Shown: positions 8,679-18,649, counted from the first letter of the stretch. The stretch: 59,765 nucleotides of DNA from an uncultured Prolixibacteraceae bacterium (GCA_937915865.1 CALGIG010000064.1:1-59765), one strand, 5' to 3'. Numbers and translations are program-made. The notes: generated by a model from the sequence alone, not told the origin.

Positions 8679-9647
8679 TTGAGCCGTCGTTTAAAAATAC
8701 CAGTTACTATAATTACCGGATTCCTCGGGTCGGGTAAAACTACATTCATCAACAATTTGTTGATGCAAAATCAGAATGTGAAAATTGTTGTTGTCGAAAA
8801 TGAGTTTGGTGATATTTCAATTGACTCGAGACTTATCGCTGATTATAGCCCGGCAAGTATTCTTGAACTGAATAATGGTTGTATATGTTGTAGTTTGTTC
8901 AATGAGTTTTCATTATCTCTCCAGGAATTGGTTAAGCAAAGTGATAGCTTTGAACAACTTATTATTGAAACCACAGGCGTGGCTGATCCTGAATCTATAA
9001 TTCAACCTTTTTTTCAGGATGCTGATTTAGTGCGGCTTTTCGAATTTAGGGGAACTATTTGCCTGGTTGATGCCCTAAATTTTCAGGAAGAAATTGGGCA
9101 ATTTGAGCAATTGAAGCAAATTATTTTAAGCGATTTCATTCTTTTAAATAAAGTTAGTGAAGCAGCTCCTGAAAAGGTGGCATATCTTCGGAAAAAAGTT
9201 TCTGCACTCAACAGCGCCGTTCCGCTGATAGAAACCAATTACGCGCAAATCGACTTGTTGCAGTTGAATATCTTACATGCTCAGATTCATGATGATTTTG
9301 TGAAAAAACTTCAAAAACCATTTTTTTGCGAACCAGGCCAAAACAAGTTTTATAGCTTCACAATTCGGTTTAGTGTAAGTTTTAATGAAGATCGTTTTCG
9401 CGAATGGTTTACCTATTTTGTTTCGTTTTACCGAAAGAAAATTTTCAGGATTAAAGGAATTCTTCTTTTTGAAAATAGTCCTGTATATACTGTTTTACAG
9501 GCTGTTGGTGGTGCTTTTAATCTCGTTGAAGGTCCAATGATCAATCCACTGGAAGTTCCGGAAAGTGTACTTGTTTTTATAGGAATTGACATCAGCAAAT
9601 TTGAAGTGGAAAAGATGTTTGATGAATTTTTGTTCCCGGAGTCATGA
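8679..9647 (+). CDS. CobW/COG0523 G3E-family GTPase (metal chaperone-like)
   Basis: The protein begins with the Walker A motif GFLGSGKTTF at residues 14-23. The CxCC metal-binding motif lies in NNGCICCSLFNEF, and ETTGVADPES follows in the switch II region. By family these GTPases deliver Zn, Co or other metals to client enzymes. The G4 motif that would be NKxD reads NKVS here, a divergence that may lower guanine specificity. The C-terminal CobW_C domain is short. The start is TTG, because the next ATG lies beyond Walker A. No zinc-related neighbour is visible, so the metal is unknown. 322 residues. Confidence 0.88.
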   Translation: MSRRLKIPVTIITGFLGSGKTTFINNLLMQNQNVKIVVVENEFGDISIDSRLIADYSPASILELNNGCICCSLFNEFSLSLQELVKQSDSFEQLIIETTGVADPESIIQPFFQDADLVRLFEFRGTICLVDALNFQEEIGQFEQLKQIILSDFILLNKVSEAAPEKVAYLRKKVSALNSAVPLIETNYAQIDLLQLNILHAQIHDDFVKKLQKPFFCEPGQNKFYSFTIRFSVSFNEDRFREWFTYFVSFYRKKIFRIKGILLFENSPVYTVLQAVGGAFNLVEGPMINPLEVPESVLVFIGIDISKFEVEKMFDEFLFPES

Positions 9648-9692
9648 TTTTTTAGTGAGCGGGTGACTTGGAGTCACCCGCTCACTAAAAAA
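9648..9692. terminator. Strong bidirectional terminator between CobW and HAD genes
   Basis: A perfect 15-bp inverted repeat (9654-9668 with 9672-9686) has a 3-nt TGG loop. It is flanked by TTTTTT on the left and AAAAAA on the right, so it can end transcription from both sides. It starts directly after the CobW stop codon. Confidence 0.88.
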
Positions 9693-10292
9693 TTAGTTAT
9701 TGAACGGATCAGTTACAAATGGCCTGACATCGGTAAGCATCATACCCGCAGTTTGAGCTGCCCGCATTCCTAACTCTCCATCTTCAAAAACCTGGCAGTA
9801 TTGTGGTTCAATGCTCATTAATTCAGCACATTTCAGAAAAGTGTCGGGTTCCGGTTTATGGCGTTCAACATCATCGGCAGTTACAATAACATCAAATAAA
9901 CCATCAATTTCCAATTCTTTTAGCTGAAGCATAGCGCTTTTACGGCTTGCACCAGTACCAATAGCCATGGGCATTTTCCCGTGAGCGCCTTTCATCAGGT
10001 TAATAACGGCATCATGTGGCCTTATTTGGTTGATGTTTCTCCAGAATTCTTTTTGCTTGAGGGCAACCAGTTGCTCTGCTTCAATAGTTAAATTTTGCTC
10101 CTTTATAATTCGTTCAGCAAAACTGATTGTTGGTGCACCTGTCATTTCAACCATAATGCGTTCGTCGAATGTGCATTTCAGTTTTTCGCATACAGCATGC
10201 CATGCAACAATGTGTACAGGAAGCGAATCAGAGAGGGTGCCGTCTAAATCAAAGATCAACGCTTTGACTTTAGGATATATTTTTAGTTCCAT
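9693..10292 (-). CDS. HAD-superfamily phosphatase, beta-phosphoglucomutase-like
   Basis: The ATG at 10292 gives 199 residues and places motif I (DLDGTLSDS) near the N-terminus; an upstream in-frame start at 10367 lacks similarity. Motif II is in GTGASRKSAML, the motif III lysine in RHKPEPDTF, and motif IV reads FEDGELGMRAAQTAGM, close to the usual EDSxxGxxAAxAAGM. The helical cap between residues 20 and 90 is type C1. The likely reaction is hydrolysis or transfer of phosphate on a small sugar phosphate in the cytoplasm. It follows the shared terminator with the CobW gene and has no operon partner. Confidence 0.87.
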   Translation of the reverse strand: MELKIYPKVKALIFDLDGTLSDSLPVHIVAWHAVCEKLKCTFDERIMVEMTGAPTISFAERIIKEQNLTIEAEQLVALKQKEFWRNINQIRPHDAVINLMKGAHGKMPMAIGTGASRKSAMLQLKELEIDGLFDVIVTADDVERHKPEPDTFLKCAELMSIEPQYCQVFEDGELGMRAAQTAGMMLTDVRPFVTDPFNN

Positions 10293-10548
10293 GTTATGCA
10301 ATTTTTTCAAAGGCAAAATTAGCAAAGTTTTAATGTTGCGGATTTTTTGGATTTCAAAGGTAACCAACTGTAAAAGGCTTCACGAAAATTTAACTTCCTG
10401 ATGGATTATAGTTTACTTTCCTTTAAGTATTCCCAAAAACATGATAATGCAATTTGGGATTTCAAATTTATTTTCTAAAATTTGCAACCCTACCAGTTCC
10501 CACCAGTTGGGTGGTAGTTGCTAAATTTCTAACTTAAATCGAAACTTT

Positions 10549-13500
10549 ATGAAGTATTCCTTCTTATTACTGGCTCTTTTGGTAGCTGTTGCAACCAGCT
10601 CATGCAAAAGCAAATACAAAGACAAAGCTTTTCAGGAAAAATCGCCGCGCGATTGGGAAAATCCGGCAGTCAACGAAATTAACCGTGAAGCTCCAAGGGC
10701 TTACTTTATCCCTTATGCCAATGCCGAACAGGCCATGCAGTACGATATCTGGAAGTCGCCTTACATCCAGAGTTTAAACGGTACATGGCAGTTTAATCTG
10801 GCACATACACCAGAGCTTCGTCCGTATTATTTTTTTATGGACGATTATGACACAAGTGACTGGAAAACGATTACAGTTCCAGGAAACTGGGAGCTTCAGG
10901 GCTACGACGTGCCAATTTACGTGAATGTGCAATACCCTTTCAAGCCAACGCCACCTTATCCACCTAAAAATTATAACCCGGTTGGTTCATATAAACGCAC
11001 ATTTAGTATTCCTGAAAATTGGAAAGGGCAGGATATTTATCTTCATTTTGGAGCTGTTTCTTCGGCTATGTATGTTTGGGTGAACGAACAACAGGTAGGT
11101 TACAGTGAAGACAGCAAAACTCCAGCTGAATTCAACATTACCAGGTATCTGAAAAAAGGCGAAAATACGCTGGCAGTTGAAGTATATCGCTGGTGTGATG
11201 GTAGTTATCTCGAAGATCAGGATTTCTGGCGTATGAGCGGTATGACCCGCGATGTATTCCTGATGGCGCGTAATCCGCAGCATATACGCGATTTCAGAGT
11301 TTCTTCGCCATTGGTTAACGGGTACAAGGATGGTGATTTTAAACTGGCCCTTGAAGTTGTTAATTTAGCACAAACAAATTCAAATCTTTCGGTTGAAGCT
11401 GTTTTGATAGATGGTGAAACCAAAGTGGCTGAAATGAAACAGGCTGTTCAGGCAGCAAAAGAGCCGGTTACGGTTAACCTGGCAGTAACTGTTGCAAATG
11501 CTAAACCGTGGTCGTCGGAAAATCCAAACCTGTACCATTTGCTGATTACCCTGAAAGACGAGTCAGGTAAATCAATCGAAGTTTTGCACCAGGAAGTTGG
11601 ATTCCGCACGGTGGAAATTAAAAATGCCCAGTTGCTGGTAAATGGAGTTGCAATTTATGTGAAAGGAACCGACATGCACGAACACAACGAAATAACCGGT
11701 CACTATCAGGACGAAGCTACCATGCAGAAAGACATTGAACTAATGAAAGCCAACAACATTAACGCTGTTCGCTGCTCGCATTATCCTGAACCTGAACGCT
11801 GGTACGAACTGTGCAACGAAAATGGTATTTTCCTGGTTGACGAGGCCAACATCGAATCGCATGGAATGGGCTATGGCGAAAAATCGCTGGCCAAAGATCT
11901 AACATGGAAAGATGCACATCTTTTCCGTACTAAAAATATGTTCGAGCGCGACAAAAACCAACCATCGGTTATTATCTGGTCGTTGGGTAACGAGGCCGGA
12001 AACGGTGTAAATTTTGAAGCTACTTATGCTTACCTGAAATCGGTTGATCAGAGTCGTCCTGTGCAGTTTGAACAAGCGCACGGAGGAGACAACACCGACA
12101 TTATGTGCCCAATGTACGCGCGTATAAAGAATATGGAAGATTATGCCAAAGGCAAGCCAACCAAACCATACATTCAGTGCGAATATGCCCATTCGATGGG
12201 AAACAGCACCGGTAACCTTCAGGATTACTGGGATGTAATTGAAAAATACCCGGTTTTGCAGGGTGGTTTTATCTGGGACTGGGTTGAACAGGGAATTTTG
12301 ACCAAGGACGCTCAGGGCAACAAATTCTGGGCTTATGGTGGCGACTTGGGTGGCGACACCTTGCCAACCGATGGTAACTTCTGTTGTAATGGCTTGATTA
12401 ATGCCGACCGTACTCCAAAACCTGCTCTTTACGAAGTTCGCAAGGTGTACCAAAATATAGGGTTCAAGGCTATTAATTTAAATTCAGGAGAAATTGAAGT
12501 GGTTAATAAACACTCGTTTACAAACCTTTCTGAATTTGTATTTTCGTACGAAGTTGTGGCCGACGGACAAGTGCTAAAATCGGGCAAAATTGATAATCTT
12601 GATTTAGCCCCGGGAGTAAATAAAAAAGTTAAAATTGACGTAGCTGTTGATACCAAACCTCAAACAGAATATTTTCTGAATGTGTATGCTAAACTGAAAA
12701 ATCAGAAAGGCGTGTTACCTGCCGAAACACAGATGGCTTACGAACAGTTTAAACTGCCATTCTTCAAAAAGGGACCTTTGACTTCGATAAAAGATTTGCC
12801 TGCATTACAAACCAAAGAAGAAGGCAATACAATAGTTGTTGAAGGAACTGGCTTTAAAGTTTCCTTTAACAAAGACGATGCTACGATGAAAAGCTATGTG
12901 CTCGATGGAAAAGAAATGCTGTTGGCCGGGCCTGTTCCAAACTTCTGGCGTGCGCCAATCGATAACGATTTTGGAAACCAGCTGGATAAACGCAGTCGGG
13001 TATGGCGAAAAGCTGGCGAACAAAAAACGGTAAAACTGGCTTCGGTAAGGGAAATTAGCAAAGAAGACCCGCTAAATACTTCGGATAATCAAAAATCAAT
13101 TCAAATTAATGCGTCGTCGATAAAAATTATTGGTAATGGTGCTGTGATAAATTTCAACTTCGACCTGAATAACGATAAAAAACAAGTGATTGCCAATTAC
13201 AATTCAATCTACACCGTTCTGGGTTCAGGTGAAGTGATTGTTCACAACAGTTTTAAGATGATGCGCGACTCTTTGCCCGAGATTGTTCGTTTTGGGGTGA
13301 ACCTGGTGATGCCACGTGAATTCGATCAAATCAGCTGGCTGGGCCGTGGTCCGCACGAATCGTATGCCGACCGCTACACAAGCGCTTTGGTTGGTTTGTA
13401 TTCGGGTGCAGTAGCCGACCAATACTTCCCGTATGTTCGTCCGCAGGAAAATGGCAACAAGGTGGATGTGCGTTGGGTAAGCATTGTAAATAAAGATGGC

Positions 13501-13830
13501 GTTGGGTTCGAATTTGTTGGTATGCCGTTGTTGTCGGTAAGCGCTCACCACGAGATTATGGAAGATTTTGAATCGCCTGATCGTACCGACGGACGTGTGA
13601 AAGAAGGCCAGAAAATGATTCGCCGCCACATCAATGATGTAAAACCACGCGATTTAACTTCGGTAAATATCGACTACAAACAGCAAGGTGTTGGTGGGGA
13701 TGATAGTTGGGGCGCATGGACACACGACGAATATCGTTTACGCGAAAAAGCTTACAATTATTCGTTCCGTATATGCCCGTTGCGTGCAGGCGACAAACCA
13801 GTTGAAAAAGCAAAGGTAATTTATCAGTAA
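10549..13830 (+). CDS. GH2 beta-galactosidase, large LacZ type, lipoprotein
   Basis: At 1093 residues it has the full GH2 order. A lipoprotein signal (AVATSSC) is followed by the sugar-binding jelly roll (YIQSLNGTWQFNL, then VPGNWELQGYDVPIY), Ig-like domains, and a TIM barrel. Acid/base E482 is in IIWSLGNEAGN and nucleophile E545 in IQCEYAHSMGN. A Bgal_small_N domain near the C-terminus contains NFWRAPIDNDFG and ISWLGRGPHESYADR. It would release terminal beta-galactose outside the inner membrane, probably from the outer-membrane surface or periplasm. It stands as a single gene with its own terminator at 13884. No sugar transporter lies next to it. Confidence 0.95.
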   Translation: MKYSFLLLALLVAVATSSCKSKYKDKAFQEKSPRDWENPAVNEINREAPRAYFIPYANAEQAMQYDIWKSPYIQSLNGTWQFNLAHTPELRPYYFFMDDYDTSDWKTITVPGNWELQGYDVPIYVNVQYPFKPTPPYPPKNYNPVGSYKRTFSIPENWKGQDIYLHFGAVSSAMYVWVNEQQVGYSEDSKTPAEFNITRYLKKGENTLAVEVYRWCDGSYLEDQDFWRMSGMTRDVFLMARNPQHIRDFRVSSPLVNGYKDGDFKLALEVVNLAQTNSNLSVEAVLIDGETKVAEMKQAVQAAKEPVTVNLAVTVANAKPWSSENPNLYHLLITLKDESGKSIEVLHQEVGFRTVEIKNAQLLVNGVAIYVKGTDMHEHNEITGHYQDEATMQKDIELMKANNINAVRCSHYPEPERWYELCNENGIFLVDEANIESHGMGYGEKSLAKDLTWKDAHLFRTKNMFERDKNQPSVIIWSLGNEAGNGVNFEATYAYLKSVDQSRPVQFEQAHGGDNTDIMCPMYARIKNMEDYAKGKPTKPYIQCEYAHSMGNSTGNLQDYWDVIEKYPVLQGGFIWDWVEQGILTKDAQGNKFWAYGGDLGGDTLPTDGNFCCNGLINADRTPKPALYEVRKVYQNIGFKAINLNSGEIEVVNKHSFTNLSEFVFSYEVVADGQVLKSGKIDNLDLAPGVNKKVKIDVAVDTKPQTEYFLNVYAKLKNQKGVLPAETQMAYEQFKLPFFKKGPLTSIKDLPALQTKEEGNTIVVEGTGFKVSFNKDDATMKSYVLDGKEMLLAGPVPNFWRAPIDNDFGNQLDKRSRVWRKAGEQKTVKLASVREISKEDPLNTSDNQKSIQINASSIKIIGNGAVINFNFDLNNDKKQVIANYNSIYTVLGSGEVIVHNSFKMMRDSLPEIVRFGVNLVMPREFDQISWLGRGPHESYADRYTSALVGLYSGAVADQYFPYVRPQENGNKVDVRWVSIVNKDGVGFEFVGMPLLSVSAHHEIMEDFESPDRTDGRVKEGQKMIRRHINDVKPRDLTSVNIDYKQQGVGGDDSWGAWTHDEYRLREKAYNYSFRICPLRAGDKPVEKAKVIYQ

Positions 13831-13883
13831 AAAAGACGACACTGGAAAAGGTAAACTGAAGTCCGGAGAAATTATAAACAAAG

Positions 13884-13921
13884 CGGGAGATTCTGAAAAG
13901 AAGTTTCCCGTTTTTGTTTTT
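13884..13921 (+). terminator. Terminator of the GH2 gene
   Basis: CGGGAGA (13884-13890) pairs with TTTCCCG (13904-13910), one G.U pair, around a 13-nt loop and is followed by TTTTTGTTTTT. It lies 53 bp after the GH2 stop and 46 bp before the cupin start. Confidence 0.75.
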
Positions 13922-13967
13922 ATTGAATTTTTAAGGAGTTTTGTAGAATACTAATAAGTTTAAGGAT

Positions 13968-14423
13968 ATGAAACAAATTAAGAAATTATCGGAAAACGAA
14001 AATTACACTGCTGTAAATTTAGGTAGTTTGAACGAGTTGATGGATTATAGCCTGGTTCATCCGGTTCGGAAGAATTTGATAGAAGGGAAAGTATTTCTGA
14101 AAGATGCAACGCAGGCCACTGGTACCGAAATATCGTTTAATATGTTGCCGCCTCAAACCGAGCAACCGTATTTTCATATTCACCGGAAGAACGAAGAAAC
14201 TTATATCATTCTGAAAGGTTTTGGTTTTTTTCAAGTTGATGATGATTGTTTCCATATAGAAGAAGGAAGTATTGTTCGTGTTGCTCCTGCTGGCAAACGG
14301 GGTATCCGGAATGATTCGGGAGAAACCATGATTTACATGGTAATACAGGCAAAGGAAAATTCGCTTGAAGAATACACTACTACTGATGGCGAAAGGGTCC
14401 CTTTTGAACCAAAATGGAAGTAG
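13968..14423 (+). CDS. Single-domain cupin protein
   Basis: This is a 151-residue cytoplasmic protein with the two cupin motifs. YFHIHRKNEETYIILKGFG gives the histidines and glutamate of motif 1, and IEEGSIVRVAPAGKRGIRN corresponds to motif 2, where the final metal histidine is replaced (RN instead of H). Such proteins are often isomerases, sensors or small-molecule binders. Nothing here fixes the ligand. It ends in front of a hairpin shared with the convergent oxidoreductase. Confidence 0.82.
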   Translation: MKQIKKLSENENYTAVNLGSLNELMDYSLVHPVRKNLIEGKVFLKDATQATGTEISFNMLPPQTEQPYFHIHRKNEETYIILKGFGFFQVDDDCFHIEEGSIVRVAPAGKRGIRNDSGETMIYMVIQAKENSLEEYTTTDGERVPFEPKWK

Positions 14424-14432
14424 ACAATAAAA

Positions 14433-14470
14433 AAGCAAGTACTCAGGTTTTAAAAACTGAATACTTGCTT
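14433..14470. terminator. Bidirectional terminator between cupin and oxidoreductase genes
   Basis: A 14-bp stem (14433-14446 with 14457-14470) has one wobble position and a 10-nt loop GTTTTAAAAA. An A-run precedes it on the left, which becomes a U-run for minus-strand RNA. It lies between convergent stop codons. Confidence 0.7.
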
Positions 14471-14493
14471 CGTATTAATTCAGGAAGGACGGG

Positions 14494-15822
14494 TTATACA
14501 AGTTTATATCCGGCGCGATACTCATAGTGAAGTAATTTTGTTGCTGCGCCATCTGCATCGTCAATAAAAGCTTCTTTAACAGGGTCCCATTTTACGGTGC
14601 GTTTCAATTCACAGGCAATGTTTCCAAGGTTACAAACGGTACAACTGCTGTGTCCAATTTCAACCGGAACGACAGGGTCTTTACGTTCGCGAACGGCGTC
14701 GATAAAGTTAACCTGGTGAGGTATTTTATTTTCATAAGGTACGTTGTCGTCTTTTTTCTCTTCCTTTGGTGGGAAAAGTTTTTGGTCTGATGCGTTGAAA
14801 TACCCGCGGGAAACTTCAATCCATCCGTCTTTACCAATGAATTTTACACCTTTTGTGTTTTTTTCGTCAAATGGTTCCGAAGACATTACCACTCCATTAG
14901 CATATTTAAACTGCATATATTGAGTTCCATCGGCTATTGGCGAAATTTCTACCGGGCCATTTTTGTCCATTCCCAAGCCCCACTGAGCAATATCGAACAT
15001 GTGTGCGCCCCAGTCGGTTGTAAAACCGCCACCAATTCCTTTATACCAGCGCCATGCACCCCATGCCTCTTCGTCTTTGTCGGGATCAACAGTGATAGGC
15101 GGGTCTAATTCGTGATTGAAAGGAACAGCATCAGGGAGCGATCCTTGCCATAAATCCCAATTCAAATCGGCTGGGATTGGCTCAATAGCCAGGTCGAATG
15201 GGCGAGGAGGAGCCCCAACATAAGCGTTTACTTTTTCAATCTGGCCGATAGCTCCTGTTTGAACTAATTTAACGGCATGTTGAAAATTTGGATCAGAACG
15301 CTGCTGGCTACCAATAGCCAATACACGGTTAGTTTCACGTACGATGCGGCGTAATTCCTGTCCTTCTTTAATAGTGAAAGTCATTGGTTTTTCCAAATAT
15401 ACATCTTTCCCGGCTTTACATGCAGCAATGGCAATCCGTGCATGAGAATGGTCAGGGACAGCAATTACAACGGCATTAATATCGGGACGGGCAAGCAGTT
15501 CTTCGAATTTTTCATACGTTTTAACTTCAACTTCTTTTCCGTTTTTCTTATAGAAGCCATTTACACGTTTTTCGAAGCGTTTACGTTTCACTCCGTAAAC
15601 ATCGCATCCGGCCACTACTTTAACACCTGGAATCTGAATGAATCCGCTCAACAAAAACATTGATTGGCGTCCCATACCAATAAATCCAAGTTTGATGTCA
15701 GTATCAACTGGTTTAGCAATACACGATGATAGTGGCGAGAGCATAGCAACTCCGGCTACACCTAAAGCTGCTGTACCAAGGAACTGACGTCTTGAAACGC
15801 CTTTTTTAGCTTGATTTTCCAT
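14494..15822 (-). CDS. Tat-exported Gfo/Idh/MocA-family oxidoreductase
   Basis: The N-terminus carries a twin-arginine signal, SRRQFLG at residues 10-16, then a hydrophobic stretch ending in SSC. A Rossmann domain follows (IKLGFIGMGRQS), with the family motif VYLEKPMTF near residue 145 holding the EKP catalytic lysine. The C-terminal alpha/beta domain includes WRWYKGIGGGFTTDWGAHMFD, and this GGG/D/H set is typical of exported GFO members. It would oxidise or reduce a sugar or inositol-type substrate using tightly bound NAD(P) in the periplasm. At 442 residues it is of usual size. The neighbours do not identify the substrate. Confidence 0.9.
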   Translation of the reverse strand: MENQAKKGVSRRQFLGTAALGVAGVAMLSPLSSCIAKPVDTDIKLGFIGMGRQSMFLLSGFIQIPGVKVVAGCDVYGVKRKRFEKRVNGFYKKNGKEVEVKTYEKFEELLARPDINAVVIAVPDHSHARIAIAACKAGKDVYLEKPMTFTIKEGQELRRIVRETNRVLAIGSQQRSDPNFQHAVKLVQTGAIGQIEKVNAYVGAPPRPFDLAIEPIPADLNWDLWQGSLPDAVPFNHELDPPITVDPDKDEEAWGAWRWYKGIGGGFTTDWGAHMFDIAQWGLGMDKNGPVEISPIADGTQYMQFKYANGVVMSSEPFDEKNTKGVKFIGKDGWIEVSRGYFNASDQKLFPPKEEKKDDNVPYENKIPHQVNFIDAVRERKDPVVPVEIGHSSCTVCNLGNIACELKRTVKWDPVKEAFIDDADGAATKLLHYEYRAGYKLV

Positions 15823-16096
15823 TAATTGAGTTTTATAGTTTATTAAATTTTGGTTTTGATCGAGGTAAAAATACCGATTTGACTCTTTATGACAAAATAA
15901 AAAAGCAATTAGGCTGAATTTTTCAGGTTTTTAAAAATTAATACATTCATTATTAAAATGTTGTATAAGTGTATTTGTAGCTATCATTCATTTAATGAAA
16001 TTACATTCAGATTAAAAAATTTGCTTTTTTTAAATATTCTGCTGGTTACTTCCTTTTTTTTTTGATTTTTGTTGTAGGATAGAAACGTAAAACCTC

Positions 16097-17143
16097 ATGG
16101 AAAAGTACATTGAACTGTTACGATCTCTAATTTCAATTTCATCTTTCAGTCGTGATGAACAAGATGCAGCCCTGATTATCCGAAGTTTCCTTTCTGAAAA
16201 TGGTATTGTATACGATTCTCAGGTTAACAATACCTGGGTGAAAAATCAATACTGGAAAGAAGGTTTGCCTGTAATATTGCTTAATTCGCATATCGATACG
16301 GTAAAGCCGGCAAGTGGTTATACTCGTAATCCGTTTTCACCTGATATTGAAGATGGCGTGTTATATGGATTGGGCAGCAATGATGCAGGCGGGGCGCTTG
16401 TTACTTTATTAGCTGTTTTTATATATTTCAATCAGTTTGATAATTTGCCATTTAACCTCATTTATGTTGCTTCGGCTGAAGAGGAAATTTCAGGGACTAA
16501 AGGTCTGGAGAGTATTTTAGGCGAACTTGGCAAACTCGATTTGGCAATTGTTGGTGAGCCTACTAAAATGCAAATGGCCATTGCTGAAAAAGGTTTGATG
16601 GTATTGGATTGTACTTCTCGCGGGAAATCGGGGCACGCGGCACGCGAAGAAGGGGAGAACGCTATTTATAAAGCTATTTCTGACATTGAAAAAATCAGAA
16701 ATTATAAATTTGAAAAGGTTTCAGAAGTCCTGGGAGCGGTAAAAATGACAGTAACCTTAATAAATGCGGGGACACAACACAATGTAGTCCCCGATTTGTG
16801 TTCGTTTGTAGTTGATGTACGAACCAACGAGTTTTACTCGAATCAACAGGCCTGTGAAATTATAGGCCAACTTATTGACTCCGATATTGTAGCTCGTTCA
16901 CTTCGATTGAATTCATCAGGAATTCCGGTTGACCATCCAATAGTTCAACGTGGTATTGTCTTAGGATTAAGTTATTACGGTTCGCCAACAACTTCCGATC
17001 AGGCAGTTTTGCCATATCCATCCATTAAAATTGGTCCTGGAGATAGCGCCAGGTCGCATACCGCCAACGAATATATTTTACTTTCTGAAATTGAAGAAGG
17101 CTTTAAGATATATGTCGATTTACTTACTGGTTTAGCTTTATAA
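16097..17143 (+). CDS. M20-family deacylase, acetylornithine/acetylcitrulline deacetylase-like
   Basis: The 348-residue protein has the zinc ligands of M20 enzymes. H in LLNSHIDTVKP, D in GLGSNDAGGAL, EE in SAEEEISGTKG (general base plus ligand), then GEPTKM, and the last histidine in ARSHTANEYI. The small dimerisation domain contains GKSGHAAREEGENAI. This matches the Bacteroidota proteins annotated as N-acetylornithine or N-acetylcitrulline deacetylase (ArgE type), but other acyl-amino acids remain possible because no arginine genes are adjacent. It has no signal peptide. It converges on the Amt gene cluster. Confidence 0.85.
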   Translation: MEKYIELLRSLISISSFSRDEQDAALIIRSFLSENGIVYDSQVNNTWVKNQYWKEGLPVILLNSHIDTVKPASGYTRNPFSPDIEDGVLYGLGSNDAGGALVTLLAVFIYFNQFDNLPFNLIYVASAEEEISGTKGLESILGELGKLDLAIVGEPTKMQMAIAEKGLMVLDCTSRGKSGHAAREEGENAIYKAISDIEKIRNYKFEKVSEVLGAVKMTVTLINAGTQHNVVPDLCSFVVDVRTNEFYSNQQACEIIGQLIDSDIVARSLRLNSSGIPVDHPIVQRGIVLGLSYYGSPTTSDQAVLPYPSIKIGPGDSARSHTANEYILLSEIEEGFKIYVDLLTGLAL

Positions 17144-17160
17144 AATCATATAAAAAAGAA

Positions 17161-17188
17161 GAGAGACCCGTCCCCCAACAGGTCTCTC
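17161..17188 (-). terminator. Terminator of amt-1 with UGGGGG loop
   Basis: On the minus strand an 11-bp stem forms (GAGAGACCTGT with ACGGGTCTCTC), closed over the loop TGGGGG and followed by TTCTTTTTT. One pair is U.G in minus-strand RNA and would be a C-A mismatch in plus-strand RNA, so the structure belongs to the amt-1 transcript. The loop is identical to those at 19259 and 21359. Confidence 0.85.
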
Positions 17189-17287
17189 AGTTGCTTCAGA
17201 AATTAGCTTCCAAAGCTGACTAGATATGAATCGAACTAAAACTAAACTTATTCGTTATTAGCTCCTGTTAAAAGATTATTGGTAAAA

Positions 17288-18649
17288 TTAATCCTCTGAC
17301 AGTGCCATTTCATTGTGCTGAGTGATATCCAAACCAGCAATTTCTTCTTTTTGAGTTGCACGAATTCCAACCATACCATCAACTACTTTGTAAAGTATAT
17401 AAGTCATTATTCCAGAGAAGATGATTGTTGTAACTGTTGCAATTAATTGAATTCCAAGTTGTTTTACGTTGCCCGAAAGTAATCCGCTGTATGATGACTG
17501 AATTGCTGGTGTTGCAAATACGCCTGTTAAAATTGCGCCTATGATACCTCCAATTCCGTGCACTCCAAATGCATCAAGCGAGTCATCGTATCCAAATTTG
17601 TGTTTTACAACCGATACCATGAAGAAACATACAACTGCGACTATAATACCAATTGATACCGAGCCCAAAACTCCAACAAAACCGGCAGCTGGGGTAATTG
17701 CTACCAGACCAGCTACAGCGCCGGTACAAATACCAATTGTTGTGGGTTTTCCGTTAAGTTTCCAATCGAGTAAAGCCCAGCTAAAAGCAGCAGTTGCAGT
17801 AGCAAGATGAGTTGCAAGGAAAGCACTTACAGCTAAACCATCAGCAGCTAAACCGCTACCTGCATTAAAACCAAACCATCCAAACCATAATAAAGCTGCC
17901 CCAATAACTACTAACGGAATATTGTGAGGCGCTGTTGGATGATTGTTGTAATTTCTGCGTGATCCAATCATAAGGGTCATAACCAATGCAGAAATACCAG
18001 CATTAATATGAACTACGGTTCCACCTGCAAAATCGAGAGCTCCCAGTTTAAATAACCAACCATCAGCCGACCATACCCAATGCGCAACCGGGTTATAAAC
18101 CAAGATTGACCACAATAAAGAGAAAATCAGAAAGCCTTTAAACTTGATTCGTTCGGCGTAGGCACCAATAATAAGAGCGGGAGTAATTACAGCAAACATA
18201 CACTGGAATAACACGAAAAGAATATGTGGAATGCGTTCAGTCGCCTGGGATATATAATATGGACTAACATCTGTAATATTAATACCATTTAGAAACGCCC
18301 AGTTGAATCCCCCTATGAATGGAGCTAATGCACCTGTTGACGATCCGAAAGATAAGCTGTAACCAATAAATACCCATTCAATGGTGATAGCTGCCGTGAG
18401 GATGAAACATTGCATCAGAATATTTAAAACGTTTTTCTGACGAACCAATCCTCCATAAAATAAAGCTAATCCAGGTATTGTCATCAACATTACCAATGCA
18501 GTTGCAACAATCATCCAGGCTGTATTACCTGCACTAATAAATGGAGTTGGTTCTGCTGCTGCATTTGTTGCAGCCTCTTGTGCAAACATTAAAGTTGGAG
18601 CTATAATACCTAGTATAGCCAGCCCAATATATTTAAATTTGGTTTTCAT
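17288..18649 (-). CDS. amt: Ammonium transporter Amt-1 (AmtB type)
   Basis: At 453 residues it has an N-terminal signal-like segment ending near FAQEAATNAA, then about eleven transmembrane helices. The twin histidines of the conduction pore are H214 (GGTVVHINAG) and H364 (FGVHGIGG). FYGGLVRQKN near residue 70 is the classical AmtB motif. It conducts ammonium inward across the inner membrane and is expected to be blocked by its P-II partner. The P-II gene at 18678 lies 28 bp upstream, so the two form a glnK-amtB pair. Compared with Amt-2 and Amt-3 it is closer to the enterobacterial AmtB subtype. Confidence 0.95.
   Translation of the reverse strand: MKTKFKYIGLAILGIIAPTLMFAQEAATNAAAEPTPFISAGNTAWMIVATALVMLMTIPGLALFYGGLVRQKNVLNILMQCFILTAAITIEWVFIGYSLSFGSSTGALAPFIGGFNWAFLNGINITDVSPYYISQATERIPHILFVLFQCMFAVITPALIIGAYAERIKFKGFLIFSLLWSILVYNPVAHWVWSADGWLFKLGALDFAGGTVVHINAGISALVMTLMIGSRRNYNNHPTAPHNIPLVVIGAALLWFGWFGFNAGSGLAADGLAVSAFLATHLATATAAFSWALLDWKLNGKPTTIGICTGAVAGLVAITPAAGFVGVLGSVSIGIIVAVVCFFMVSVVKHKFGYDDSLDAFGVHGIGGIIGAILTGVFATPAIQSSYSGLLSGNVKQLGIQLIATVTTIIFSGIMTYILYKVVDGMVGIRATQKEEIAGLDITQHNEMALSED

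Noticed and set aside
10549..17143. GH2, cupin, oxidoreductase and M20 genes as one sugar locus
   Set aside because: They are on different strands and separated by terminators, and no transporter or regulator joins them.
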